A DNA stretch of 64,000 nt from Calycina herbarum (Eukaryota > Ascomycota > Leotiomycetes > Helotiales > Pezizellaceae), in assembly GCA_001414485.1 (NCBI GenBank), contig LLEY01000228.1:16571-80570 (forward strand), in the 5' to 3' direction. A program made the position numbers and the translations under genes. Each line of letters opens with the position of its first letter. Positions within the stretch are counted from its first letter, which is position 1. The notes beneath the pieces were generated by a model. The model made no database searches and was not told where the DNA came from. It saw only the letters and a list, made by a program, of their open reading frames with translations. This document shows positions 1-9,695 of the stretch, piece after piece.

Positions 1-2
1 AG

Positions 3-299
3 GATTCAAGTACAATGATAAAAATCGCATATGATTGTCCCACAGATTCTGGTCCAGCCAGAACAGACAAATCGAAGCTTCGACTGTCGCAGTACTACAG
101 AGCCGTATATGAGGATATTGGTCATGGAATCCTATCGGATTTCAAACACCTCTTACTGCCACTTCTCAAGAGCAACTTGAAGTTGGATACAAGTGGTGAA
201 ATATCGGGACAGAAAGATGGAAAGTACGCCCAGTGTTTCCTGTGTGCTGAGATCGATGACGAGGACCTCCCTTGGGATATCAATCAAGAGGACTGGTAA
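3..299 (+). CDS. BTB-array protein, C-terminal exon only (cut by window edge)
   Basis: This is the last part of a fourth member of the BTB gene array that follows. The frame is open to the left edge of the window, so the start is outside or in an unseen exon. The last 50 or so residues match the ends of the three downstream copies: a PLLKSNLKLDTSG stretch, then FLCAEIDDEDLPWD and a terminal DW. The middle part (KLRLSQYYRAVYED) aligns only loosely with the KLSxFxQYY segment of the others, so this copy is either divergent or damaged. No BTB domain is visible because that part lies upstream. It could be the tail of a pseudogene; nothing in view decides this. Confidence 0.6.
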   Translation, partial: DSSTMIKIAYDCPTDSGPARTDKSKLRLSQYYRAVYEDIGHGILSDFKHLLLPLLKSNLKLDTSGEISGQKDGKYAQCFLCAEIDDEDLPWDINQEDW

Positions 300-999
300 A
301 TGACAAGGTGATTTTTTCGGACCTGTAATCTCCCTTTACTGAAATTGTGAATATAGGGTGAGTGAGTGACGAGAATTGCTGCGGAAAAGAACTGGTGTTA
401 TGAATTGTGTCAGGTGTGCAAACTGGAAAGATATCGAAGGAAGGAAGGTACTGAGATTTTCACGAATTATTCAATGAAAGCGGTAGTCTTAACTAGAAAG
501 ACGAATCATGAGTGTATTTTTTGCAAGAAACCTATCACCACGACCCGATTCTGAGAATTCGGAACGGATAGATATTCCTTCCACTCGCTCAAACTGAGCG
601 AAAATATCGCTGTGATACTTGCCTCTTCCATGGAGAAAGAAGCGTGCATATATATTTTCCTCTTCAGTATTTTCTTCACATTGCCAGTTTCCCCCATACA
701 CAAAGGTGCTAGGCGAGTCATGCACTCAAAGCAGGCTGTCTCGATACTCTCCATCAAACCACAAGGCAAGTCCGATTCCATCACGTGTTGGAGCCCCCTG
801 ATGATCTCAGTAGTCATGGTACTCTTACTCGCTAGCAAATACGTTAAAAAAGCAAGCAGGCTTCCTCGCGCAAACCCTCCATTCAAAATGACATTTAATA
901 CCTCGTCCTCTGCTCTTTTGACTCTCTGTTTTCGTGTTCGCTTTTCTTGTCGACTCCAAAACGAAGAATAAATGAATGTACTGCCATTGAAATCTCACC
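300..999. other. Intergenic spacer of BTB array, with a minus-strand ORF block
   Basis: The spacer separates the partial first BTB copy from the next one. Its left 180 bases hold nothing recognisable. The right part contains a minus-strand open frame listed separately, and the 5' flank of the next BTB gene. The start context of that gene (CACCATG) is a good eukaryotic initiation context. Confidence 0.6.
506..886 (-). other. Unrecognised antisense ORF repeated in each BTB spacer
   Basis: A 126-codon open frame runs on the minus strand and begins with TTG rather than ATG, so its true start is unknown. It contains LLAFLTYLLASKSTMTTEII and RGLQHVMESDLPCG, and further on ETACFECMTRL. Related but frame-broken sequence lies in the same place upstream of the next two BTB copies (about 2,830-3,060 and 4,900-5,225), so it belongs to the duplicated unit. 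I do not recognise a family. It may be an exon of a divergently transcribed gene carried along by the duplications, or a conserved upstream region without coding role. Decay in the other two units argues against a function there. Confidence 0.3.
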
Positions 1000-2153
1000 A
1001 TGCTCACCATCTCAGAGCCCAACGACTACCAAAGCAAAAAGAAACATATTTGCATGCACAACATGTTACTCGAGAATCCAACCCGTGACGTCTATATCCT
1101 CCTGTTCGACCAGGGATTCCAGGTCCATTCCCAAATCCTCAGCAGGCATTCTGCATACTTCAAGGCAACCATCGACCTGAACCCCAACAGGCCGGATCTC
1201 CAACCTTCAAAACTGCCTTCAGGGGAAAAATTCAAAAAGCTCTTCCGCACCCGCGTCGAAGATGGACTCGGCTATTTGAAATGGCAACATGCCAAGGTAA
1301 GTGCCCACACCTACTGTAGAATGTAATTCCAAAGGCTTAAAATCCGCAGCAATGGGCCGCGATCCAAAAGGGACTGAATTTCAAGGGTAGCCTGGAACTG
1401 GAAAAGACCCCGTTCGACGCCACCCCGGTTGAAAATGTCCAAGGGCAGATCAACGCGTTCAAAATAGTTCTAGAGGCAATGTACGATATGCTAATGGCTG
1501 TGGGTACTTCGGGTCAGCTAGCATTAGCTACTAAACATGCAGAACGATATAAATGTCTGCCAATATTTTCTAGTGCTGTTACCGCGGCTCTACCCAATAG
1601 TCCGAAATTGTTATCCTCTATTCCTACAGATTGCGCTAGCCTATTAGAAATTGCGAGAAAACTGAGAATCGGGGTCCTCTTTAAAGAGTGTCTACTTCAT
1701 TTGACCGGTACATCATTGACATGATTTCTCTCCCCACACGGAAAACTAACCTGAATATTTCGCTCAGGCCCCTGGCAAGAACCTCGACATCTGCAATTAG
1801 TCGACCCCGAGTTGAAGGAAATAGGAGAAAAAGCGCACAAGAGCATCCAAGCCAAACTCTCGGCATTCAACCAATATTTCGAGAATACACCCAGCGCGGT
1901 GATGGACTACGCCCGGGGAGAATATGGTCAAAACATGGAGAAAGCGAAAGAGGCACTTCCGGAGGTTTACAGAGCCTTAGATAAGATATCAAATGAGGAG
2001 GAAGTTGAGTACAGAATGGAGCCCATTTTGAGGAACAACTTGAAGTTGGATACCAGCCGTATCGAGCCGGGGGAGGGGAAATACTCGGAGTTCTTCTTTT
2101 GTGCGGATATTGAGGATGATGATTTACCTTGGGACCATAGCGAAGACTGGTAG
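1000..2153 (+). CDS. BTB/POZ-domain protein, array copy 1
   Basis: Three exons (1000-1296, 1350-1707, 1768-2153) with GT-AG introns of 53 and 60 nt give a 346-residue protein. Intron phases (0, then 1) are the same in all three complete copies. The N-terminal exon carries a BTB/POZ core (FDQGFQVHSQILSRHSAYF, about residues 36-54). Exon 2 holds the helical second half, ending LRIGVLFKECLLHLTG. Exon 3 has a charged tail ending in EDDDLPWDHSEDW. In known fungal proteins the BTB fold mediates dimerisation or Cullin-3 adaptor function; no second domain is visible here, so the role is unknown. The ATG at 1000 is chosen because it has a CACC context and lies about 30 codons before the BTB core. The gene is one of a tandem family in the same orientation. 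Confidence 0.85.
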
Positions 2154-3183
2154 GATTGTCGTGCACTATCACTGGTATTTCCGCAAGTAAGAGAAGGAGA
2201 TGTGATAGTTACCCGGGTGAATAGATTTACCTAGTAACATAAAATATTGATGAAATTACCCACTTTCTTTTCGGATTGTTAGTAGCGAACGATTCTTTTC
2301 CAGAGAAGCTAGGAGAGATTTCACCGTGCGTACTCAGAAATATAAATATAAGGATAAGGATCTGGAGACTAAACAGAATGACTTTGAGGATAATTACTTC
2401 GTAATTCAGTCTATTTATCTATTTATAGTATATTACTTAGAGTATTACTCTGAGTAATCTGAGTAATTATTCTACTCTACTTACCAAAGTCGTTACTTAT
2501 AGTAATACTCAAAGGTTTGAGTAATTTGTGCTCACACTGCGCCATTTTGGTAGAGGTCGCAAGGAAATTGAGAATCGGGGTTCTCTTCGAAGATTGCATG
2601 ATAAACCTGACAGGTAACTCACATTTATAAACTTGCCGCAAAAAAAGCATGCTAACTCGGCCTAAGACCCTACGAAATCGTCTCTATCTTGGATACTGTA
2701 AAGCTTGAGCGATGAAATCCCCCTCGCCCTCTTCGTTCTCAAGCTAGCAGACAGAACTTCTAATTTGCAAATTTCGAAAATGGGGAATAAAGCAAACCTA
2801 ATAAAAGCTCAAATAAGATTGCCGCATTTCGCCATTTGATGTGATTTTGGCAATGCCAGTTTCCACCAGAACCACAGATTTTAAAACAAGCAGTCACTGA
2901 TGACATATTGGCTCTCATTTCAAACATCAAACAGCAAAGCAACCCGCATTCTCCCAAGACCATCAAAACAGCAGAGTCCCCGGATGATCTTAGCACTCAC
3001 CCTGACCTCACTCCTAAGCAAATATATCAACAAAGCAAGCTGATTCCCTCGAGCAATCCCTTAATACCAATCGGATTCAAATAGAGCACCTCGTCCCCAT
3101 TCACCACGTTCATTTCCATTCCATCTCTCCTCGCTAATCCCCAAGCAAAAAAGATTACAGAGTCTTAATAACCATTTATCACC
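2154..3183. other. BTB array spacer with AT-rich patch, gene relic and antisense block
   Basis: The spacer holds a short AT-rich stretch with repeated AGTAATACTC-like words (about 2,400-2,530), a relic of a BTB exon (listed separately), and a decayed copy of the antisense block (about 2,830-3,060). In the latter the minus strand reads ARGNQLALLIYLL and KIIRGL before the frame breaks. No intact gene is seen. Confidence 0.6.
2541..2613 (+). pseudogene. Relic of BTB-array exon 2
   Basis: The 73 bases encode ILVEVARKLRIGVLFEDCM and end in NLTG, followed immediately by a GT donor (GTAACT). This is the end of exon 2 in the full copies, with the same phase-1 splice site. The rest of the gene is absent upstream and downstream, so this is what remains of an additional array copy after deletion. 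Confidence 0.8.
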
Positions 3184-4294
3184 ATGGCAACCTCCAAAGA
3201 CGACATGATCTGGCGAGTTGAGAGTGGAGCATCCCCTGACATCCATCTCCAATTATTTGACCAAGGATTCCGAGTGCACTCCTCGGTCCTCGGAAAGCAC
3301 TCTAAATTCTTCGCCAACTCCTTCGGCCACGGCTGGTTCCCCTTTCAAGCAACAGAGGCTTCGCGCAAGCCCTCGGGCAAGTCTTTCTGGCAGCTCTATA
3401 TCACACGCGTGAAAGATGGGATTGGCTTTCTAGAATATGAATATACTAGGGTATGTACGCAATAATCCGCCACTTCCAGAGAACGTAAATTAAGGCAAGC
3501 GTTACCAACAGAAAATGGCCAAGGAAAGCGACCCCGAAAGGGAAGATACCCCGGACGATGATACCCCAGTGGAGAATGCCAAAGAGCAGATTGAGGCCTT
3601 CAAAACCTTTCTTTGGGCAATGTACGGGTGTCAAATATCTATCGACTCTCAGACTCAGCTGGCGCTATTAACGAAGCAAGCCGACTATTACAAATGTCTA
3701 CCATTCTTCTCAGGTGCTGTCACAGAAGCCTTTCCCTACAGCCCAAAACTGGTCCACCCAAACATGGCAGAAAATACTAATGTTTTGGAGGCAGCCAAGA
3801 GACTGAGAATTGGGGTCCTCTTCAAAGAATGTATAATCCACTTAACCGGTATGTCGCAATCGTGATTCTCTTGCTACATGAGAAACAACTGACTTCGCTT
3901 AGGACATTGGGAAACCCCTCAGCACCGGAACCTATCAGACCCGGAGTTGAAGCTAATTGCAGAAAACACGTACCAGAGCATCCAAGCCAAACTCTCGGTG
4001 TTCAAACAATACTACAAGCGCACACCACCAAGTTCATGGCTAAAACACGCCTGGGAGGAATATGGTCAGAATATGGAGAAGCTCAAAGAGCCCCTTCCGG
4101 TGGTTTACAGAAGCTGGTATAGCACGGCAAATGAGGAGGAAGTGAAAAGTCTATTGGAACCGATTTTGAGGAATAACTTGAAGCTAGACCAGAATGGTAC
4201 TAAAGCTGGGGAAAATGAGTATGCGGAGCTCTTCCTTTGTGCGGAGATTGAGGATGGTGATCTGCCTTGGGATCCCAATGAGAAAGACTGGTAA
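3184..4294 (+). CDS. BTB/POZ-domain protein, array copy 2
   Basis: Exons 3184-3450, 3512-3848 and 3903-4294 (introns of 61 and 54 nt, phases 0 and 1) give 331 residues. The BTB core is IHLQLFDQGFRVHSSVLGKH (residues 20-39). Exon 2 contains an acidic linker (DTPDDDTPVENAKEQ), then the helical half ending LRIGVLFKECIIHLTG. Exon 3 ends DGDLPWDPNEKDW. The ATG at 3184 sits in a CACCATGG context. Compared with copy 1, the N terminus is about ten residues shorter and the linker differs, while exon structure and the C-terminal motif are conserved, so the copy looks functional. Its partner or substrate cannot be read from sequence. Confidence 0.85.
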
Positions 4295-5342
4295 GCTGGT
4301 GGTGGACTGCAACTATCTGCGTCGTAAGAAGGGTCTCTGAGCGGGCAGATGTAGTTCAATGTATTGTTGACTGAGGAATTGCAATCATATTTCTTTGGAT
4401 TTACCTAATAAGTTGGTAAAAATAAAGACAGAATGTGTGAGACAAACCCCAAGAGTTGAGGAGATCTTGTTTTCATTCCAATCTCCCAGCTGCACCCAAT
4501 GTCTCTGGAGTAATGTATAGTAGTTCTGGAAGTTCCTTGAGCAACAAGTATAGTCGAGTGTGGATCACTACCTCAATTTCGGGAGAGAGAAAATACTTGA
4601 TGACTAGAAAACGAAATTTAAATCCGATGCCTAGACCCATAAACGAGCAGTCGCACGACCTCTAAAAATTACGTCTAAGGGAAAGCAGGTAAAACCAAAG
4701 ACGGGGTGATAAATTTCAGGCTAACACTTAATTCCAGGAATGCTCAACGTACCATCTAAAGTTTAAAAAGTAGGCACATGAAATGCCAAGCTGGGTGGGA
4801 TGTCTTCGATGTGCGGGAAATAATTTGAAATCAAAGAAAGCAAACGAGGAATCAACAAATGTCGCCAGCAGTAGTAGCGACCTACACTTTGGAGAGAAGA
4901 AATTTTCCTCTATGCGCACAGTAACAGGAATAAGCAGTGTAGTTTGCAAAAGAGAACCATCCCATACCATCCAAACTCATGAGTGCAGAAAAAGACTCAA
5001 CAGATGCCGAATGAACACAATCAGATTCCAGATTGCCTACCTTCTTGGGACCATGGAAGCTAAGAGACCCCAGCACTCATGGAATGCTGTCTCTTAATCT
5101 TGACCATCAAACAGAAGAAAAAATCTCTGCCATTCTGCCCTCGTCACAATACTGAATCCCGTGGTAAGTTTAGCACTCAGTGACCTCCAAGAAGCAAACT
5201 GATTCCCTGACGCAATCCTTGATCTAAAACATATTAAAAGAACCGAGCCCCTTTCTTACTTCCTTAACCATCTCTCTCCAAACTTCCTAGCGAAAAGAAA
5301 CGCCAGTGACCAAATCCGAAATACTGATTTCGAATTCTCAAA
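4295..5342. other. BTB array spacer with decayed antisense block
   Basis: No gene is supported. The right half (about 4,900-5,225) is the third and most decayed copy of the antisense block; on the minus strand ARG-like IASGNQFA and ETAFHECW words can be matched to the first spacer. A 104-codon plus-strand frame at 4,783-5,097 has no counterpart in the other spacers and is treated as chance. Confidence 0.5.
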
Positions 5343-6564
5343 ATGTGTTCCATAGCAAACCCTACCCTCCCCAGCCCTGAAGGAGACATAATAATGAAAC
5401 ACAACAACGAACAACCAGACATCCGCCTCCAAGTCTTCGATCAAGCCTTCCAAGTCCACTCCTCAGTCCTAAAAGAGAACTCCGCATTCTTCAAAAGGTT
5501 CATCGACTCCCCAGAGAAAAACAGGCATCCGGCTTCAAACCCAAAGTTCAAGCAGATCTGGGTGACAGTCGTAGATGAAGTAGACTGGTATTTAGAATGG
5601 GAACACGCCGAGGTAGGTCTCTTCATACATACACCACGTGTAAAAAACTTTCTTGGTAGAAATCTCTTCGCTTATGAACCCCCCCCCCTTTTCCCGCCGC
5701 TCCGCACCCCTCTTGAATGAAATCCGAGAACCTAGTTAATTGAGAAACGCACAGGTTGTAACCCAGAAGCGAGAGCAGCAAGAACAGCAAAAGGAAGACA
5801 CCCCAGTCGAAGACGCAGAAGAGCAGGAAGAAGCCTTCAAAACCCTCATCAACGCAATGTATAATGAATCCATCGTCATCGAATCTCTTCCTCATCTAGC
5901 ACTCGTTACCAACCTAGCTGATTTCTATTGTTCCCTTCCAATGTTTTCGCGCGCCATCTCGGCCTCTCTTTCTATCAGCCCAAAACTCATAGACCTCATC
6001 CCTGAAGAGTGTGCTCGTCTCTTTGAGATAGCACGCAAACTGAGAATCGAAGTCTTATTCAAAGAATGCCTCATCCACCTCACTGGTACGCTATACCAAT
6101 CAAATTTTGAGCTGTAAAAAAACTGACTCTAGCCTCCCGCTCTAGGGCGCTGGGGAAACCCACAATATCCAAACCTAGAAAACGAAAAGCTCAAGGAAAT
6201 CGCACAAAAAGCGCACCAAAGCATCCAAAGAAAAGACTCAGCATTCAGGGAATATTACAAGCGTGGCCCACCTCCCCACAGTAGTCCAACGATAAGACTC
6301 AATCATTACCACTACGGCGTGGGCCACCATATCGAGAGGGTGACGGAACCCTTTCCTCTCTTTTGCAGAAAAACGTATCGCATGGCATATGGACAAATCA
6401 ACGACGAGGATTTGAGGGAGGTGTTGGAACCGTTGATGACGAACAAGCTGAGGTTGGATAAGAGTGATGTGCAAGCTGGTGAGGGGAAATATCGAGATTT
6501 CTTCCTTTGTGCTGATGTTGATGATATTGATCTACCTTGGGATCCTGATGAACATGACTGGTAA
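5343..6564 (+). CDS. BTB/POZ-domain protein, array copy 3
   Basis: Exons 5343-5612, 5755-6085 and 6146-6564 (introns 142 and 60 nt, phases 0 and 1) give 339 residues. The BTB core is IRLQVFDQAFQVHSSVLKEN (residues 27-46). Exon 2 has a Q/E-rich linker (KREQQEQQKEDTPVED), then a helical half ending LRIEVLFKECLIHLTG. Exon 3 ends DIDLPWDPDEHDW. Two oddities set it apart from its siblings: the first intron is more than twice as long and contains a C homopolymer near 5,680, and exon 3 carries an unrelated insert rich in His and Tyr (around HYHYGVGHHIERV) where the others have the NMEK..EPLPxVYR segment. The insert keeps the frame. Whether this copy is still functional is uncertain. Confidence 0.8.
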
Positions 6565-6956
6565 TCCCTCATGTCGAGGAATCGAGGGGTTGACGGTGCG
6601 TGGTCATATTTTTTGAAATAGAAATACAACAAAGTTCGCAAAAACAAAAACAAAAAAAATCACGAAGAAACAGATTGAAGTGTAAAAAACGGGGGAAAAC
6701 AAAACACAGCTCCCAAAAATGCACGAGGGGAACCATATCCTGCACAGCAAAGAAGATCAAGTAATTTCTGTATATTTACCCTCCGTTGAGAAACCCCAAA
6801 TGATTGCCATCCAACATGTTACCTACTTCTTAAAATAACCGAACCAAAGTCACATCTGGGTTTGTATCCCAATATACCACAAATATTCAGGCCAAAACTG
6901 GGGAAACATACCATGAAACCGAATCTGCCATCCAAAATTACCTTCTCAAAACCAGC
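6565..6956. other. Intergenic, A-rich
   Basis: The interval lies between the convergent ends of BTB copy 3 and the calmodulin-like gene. It contains A-rich runs around 6,640-6,700, which fit 3' untranslated sequence of either gene. Nothing else is seen. Confidence 0.5.
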
Positions 6957-7722
6957 TCACTTTTTATCCAAGAAGAAGTTTACGAATTCATCGTCTTCAG
7001 CCCTTTGGTATCAGCCATCTGTGCGCAATATCAAATTCTTGGGAAAGGGTAGACGCACAATCAATCTGCCCATCCCCATCCTTATCAACCTCCTGAATCA
7101 TGATCTTGATCTCCTCCTCCGAAAGGGCCTCCCCAAACGATTGCATAACCTTCCTCAATTCATCGACGGAAATTTGTCCACTTCCGTCACTGTCGAACAC
7201 TTGGAAGGCGCTTCGCATCTCTTGTTCGAAGCTGGAGGGTTTCGTCTCGATCTTCATCATCTTGATGAACTCTGCAAGACATCTTGTTAGCCTAGGAAGA
7301 AAAAGGGGAGTAGGGAAGGTATGGGGAAGCAGACCTTCGAGATCAATTGTTCCAGTTTGATCGAGATCTACCTCGTTGATCATGTCTTCTATCTCAGAAT
7401 CGGTCGCGTTTATTTGGAGGGATTTGAGGACGGAGCCGAGTTCGTGTTTGGTGATAAAGCCTGGGAAACGCGGGGTTACTACGAGCTGATTTCAGACGAA
7501 GGAGGGGTCCGCATACCATCATTGTCGGTGTCCTTGGTGGTATTGTTAGTGCTGAAGCTCTAGGGAATCTAGAAAGGGGAATTTACGAAGAGGGAAAATG
7601 CCTCCTTGTAGGCTGCCATCTCGGGCGTGTCCTAGGAAGCATGGGGTTAGTGAGGCTCTGGGGAACTGAATGCGGGGTCGAGTTGCAATGGTGCTTCTTA
7701 CTGTCGTTTTCGAGTCGGCCAT
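6957..7722 (-). CDS. Calmodulin-like EF-hand protein
   Basis: Six exons on the minus strand (7722-7702, 7631-7587, 7532-7517, 7460-7335, 7271-7059, 6994-6957) encode 152 residues. All joins keep frame and use GT-AG. Four canonical EF-hand loops can be read: DTDNDGFITKHE, DLDQTGTIDLEE, DSDGSGQISVDE and DKDGDGQIDYDE, each with acidic positions 1, 3 and 12 and Gly at 6, so all four should bind calcium. Length and layout match calmodulin (149 residues), but the sequence is clearly divergent from the nearly invariant fungal calmodulin, notably in the linker (KIETKPSSFEQEM) and the C terminus (FFLDKK). I call it calmodulin-like, a cytosolic calcium sensor of unknown target. The third exon is only 16 nt, and splitting of the first EF hand over three exons supports this gene model. 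Confidence 0.88.
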
Positions 7723-8357
7723 ATTTGCTTTGTTCTGCTACGGTCTGGAAGGATATATATATATTGATGTTCGTTTGATAGCGGTAGATAGAAAGGAAGG
7801 TGTTTGGAGAAAAGGAGGGCGGGCGAGGGGGAGGGGAGGGGAGGGGTTGCGCAATTGTACGGCGTTTCTGTACCTAGCAGTACCTACTTTCAGGGCTGAT
7901 AGCGGGGCAGACTTCCAACTGGTTTGTGAAACATGGCATTGGGGTTCATCTGAAAGAAAATAGGATGAAAGTAATTACTTTCAATAAAATCATTTGTGAT
8001 TGATAAGATGTTAGAGTCCGTATTAAAAAAATGAAACTAAAGTCTATCAAGGAAGTGAACTGAAAAAGGTACTACCGCTTTTGGGCCAAGCTCCCTAGTG
8101 TAAAGCAGCACTAGGCAGCTGCCAACGCGTCTCCTTGCCTCTAAAATGATTACAACACACATTCATTCACGGTGAGCTGGACTTGTCAATTCTCGCAGCT
8201 TCGAGCAGAACCATGTCATTTGTCATCTCCCCTCTCCATATCTTTTCTTCCATCTCTCGCTCTCTTCAACCCTAAAACAACATCGTCTCTGCATGCAGTG
8301 CCCAACCCCGCAATCAGGCTAGAAAGAGCATCAACTTCAAGCAACAAGCTATCCAAG
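7723..8357. promoter_or_regulatory. Divergent intergenic region between calmodulin-like and Wss1-like genes
   Basis: Both flanking genes start from this 635-bp interval in opposite directions, so it holds both promoters. A G-rich tract (7,817-7,846) with more than four runs of three or more G lies 95-125 bases upstream of the calmodulin-like ATG and could form a G-quadruplex. The frame of the Wss1-like gene stays open upstream of its ATG back to about 8,172 but has no ATG there. No consensus factor site is claimed. Confidence 0.5.
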
Positions 8358-9695
8358 ATGGAGCACGAAGCGCTGGTTGGTCAATACTCGCATCTGAAGA
8401 CCTTGCCCCGTGAGAAAGATGCTCTGCACACTATCAAGAAGATTGCTTCTCTCGTGAAGCCCGTCATGAGAGCGAGGAATTTCAAGGTAGGCACGTTGGC
8501 AGAGTTCTATCCAGCCGAACAAAACCTCCTAGGTGAGTTGCCCCTTCTCGTTCTACGCAAACATGTTTCTAATTGTATAGGTATCAACATGAACAGAGGC
8601 CAAAAAATATGTCTACGACTGCGATATCCGGGCGACAATAACCAGTTCCTACCCATCGAGCAAGTTGTCGATACCATGCTCCACGAGCTCGCCCATAATT
8701 TGATCGGCCCGCATAACGAACAATTCCATGCTCTATGGGATCAAATGCGAAAAGAACATGAGGCTTTGGTTATGAAGGGTTACACTGGAGAAGGATTCTT
8801 GTCGGAAGGTCGCCAGTTGGGAGGCAGAAAGTTACCAATGCATGAAGCCAGACGACTTGCTCGTATAGCTGCGGAGAAGAGGAAGACACTGAGCTCAGGT
8901 TCCGGCCAGAGACTTGGTGGGCGACCAATACTCGCGGGTACCGATATACGACAGGTTATCGTAGATGCCATTGAACGAAGAAGTACAGTCTTGAAGGGCT
9001 GTGGCTCTGAAAAGAAGGGCGATAAAGAAATCAAGGACCTGGCCGATCAAGCGACGGCTAGTGGATTCAAGACCAAAGCTGAAGAAGAGAAGGCAAATGA
9101 TTATGCAATTGCTCAGGCACTCTGGGAGCTTGTTCAAGAAGATCAAGAGAAAGAATATGGCGATTCATATGTACCCTCCACTCCTTCAAACCCGACCGGT
9201 AATGGTGGTGGTGCGGTTGGCAAGTCAAATACTTCCCCGAGGCCTCAAAGTTCGTTTTCCGCATCCTCGTCGGCGAATTCTGGACCATCGCGAGATGCTC
9301 CACAGCATGTCAGTCGGTTAGTCAGTGAGCCACCAGCGAAGAAGCCAAAGCCAGCGCAAGAAAACGAAAACCCCTACCAACCAGCGGAGAAACCAAAGAC
9401 AGTTCCTGCCTCTGTTCCCATTCCTCCGTCTACCCCAATATTGACAGGCTGGACCTGTGAAGTGTGTACACTCCACAACCCACTAAATTATCTCTGCTGC
9501 GACGCCTGCACAGTCGAGCGACCTGCTGAGATTTCCAAACAGATTTCGGAGCAAAATGCGAAACAGGCCAGCATGGCGAAGCCAAAACCAAAGGTACCTG
9601 CCCTTAAGACCTGGACTTGCAGGCAATGTACAACAGTAATGGAGGATAAATGGTGGACTTGTAATACCTGTGGGACGATGAAAGCCAGCTCATGA
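8358..9695 (+). CDS. WLM-domain metalloprotease, Wss1/SPRTN-type
   Basis: Two exons (8358-8532, 8581-9695) give 429 residues. The N-terminal WLM domain (about residues 1-200) carries the zinc-protease signature HELAHNLIGPH (His93, Glu94, His97, His103), preceded by LLGINMNRGQKICLRLR, which is broken by the 48-nt intron. Two RanBP2-type zinc fingers close the protein: WTCEVCTLHNPLNYLCCDAC and WTCRQCTTVMEDKWWTCNTC at the C terminus. Members of this family cleave proteins crosslinked to DNA and act with SUMO and Cdc48/p97 in the nucleus. The ATG at 8358 is the first in frame; upstream codons in the same frame lack ATG. The intron length is a multiple of three and has no stop, so unspliced RNA would add 16 residues in the WLM domain. 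Confidence 0.9.
   Translation: MEHEALVGQYSHLKTLPREKDALHTIKKIASLVKPVMRARNFKVGTLAEFYPAEQNLLGELPLLVLRKHVSNCIGINMNRGQKICLRLRYPGDNNQFLPIEQVVDTMLHELAHNLIGPHNEQFHALWDQMRKEHEALVMKGYTGEGFLSEGRQLGGRKLPMHEARRLARIAAEKRKTLSSGSGQRLGGRPILAGTDIRQVIVDAIERRSTVLKGCGSEKKGDKEIKDLADQATASGFKTKAEEEKANDYAIAQALWELVQEDQEKEYGDSYVPSTPSNPTGNGGGAVGKSNTSPRPQSSFSASSSANSGPSRDAPQHVSRLVSEPPAKKPKPAQENENPYQPAEKPKTVPASVPIPPSTPILTGWTCEVCTLHNPLNYLCCDACTVERPAEISKQISEQNAKQASMAKPKPKVPALKTWTCRQCTTVMEDKWWTCNTCGTMKASS

Noticed and set aside
4783..5097. 104-codon plus-strand ORF in a BTB spacer
   Set aside because: It has no counterpart in the homologous spacers and overlaps the decayed antisense block.
6862..7290. 142-codon plus-strand ORF
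   Set aside because: It is opposite the calmodulin-like exons, whose four EF hands prove the minus strand is coding.
8172..8357. N-terminal extension of the Wss1-like protein
   Set aside because: The frame is open but contains no ATG and starts with GTG, so it is probably untranslated leader.
8780..9303. Overlapping minus- and plus-strand frames over the Wss1-like gene
   Set aside because: They are shadows of a well-supported protein with catalytic and zinc-finger motifs.
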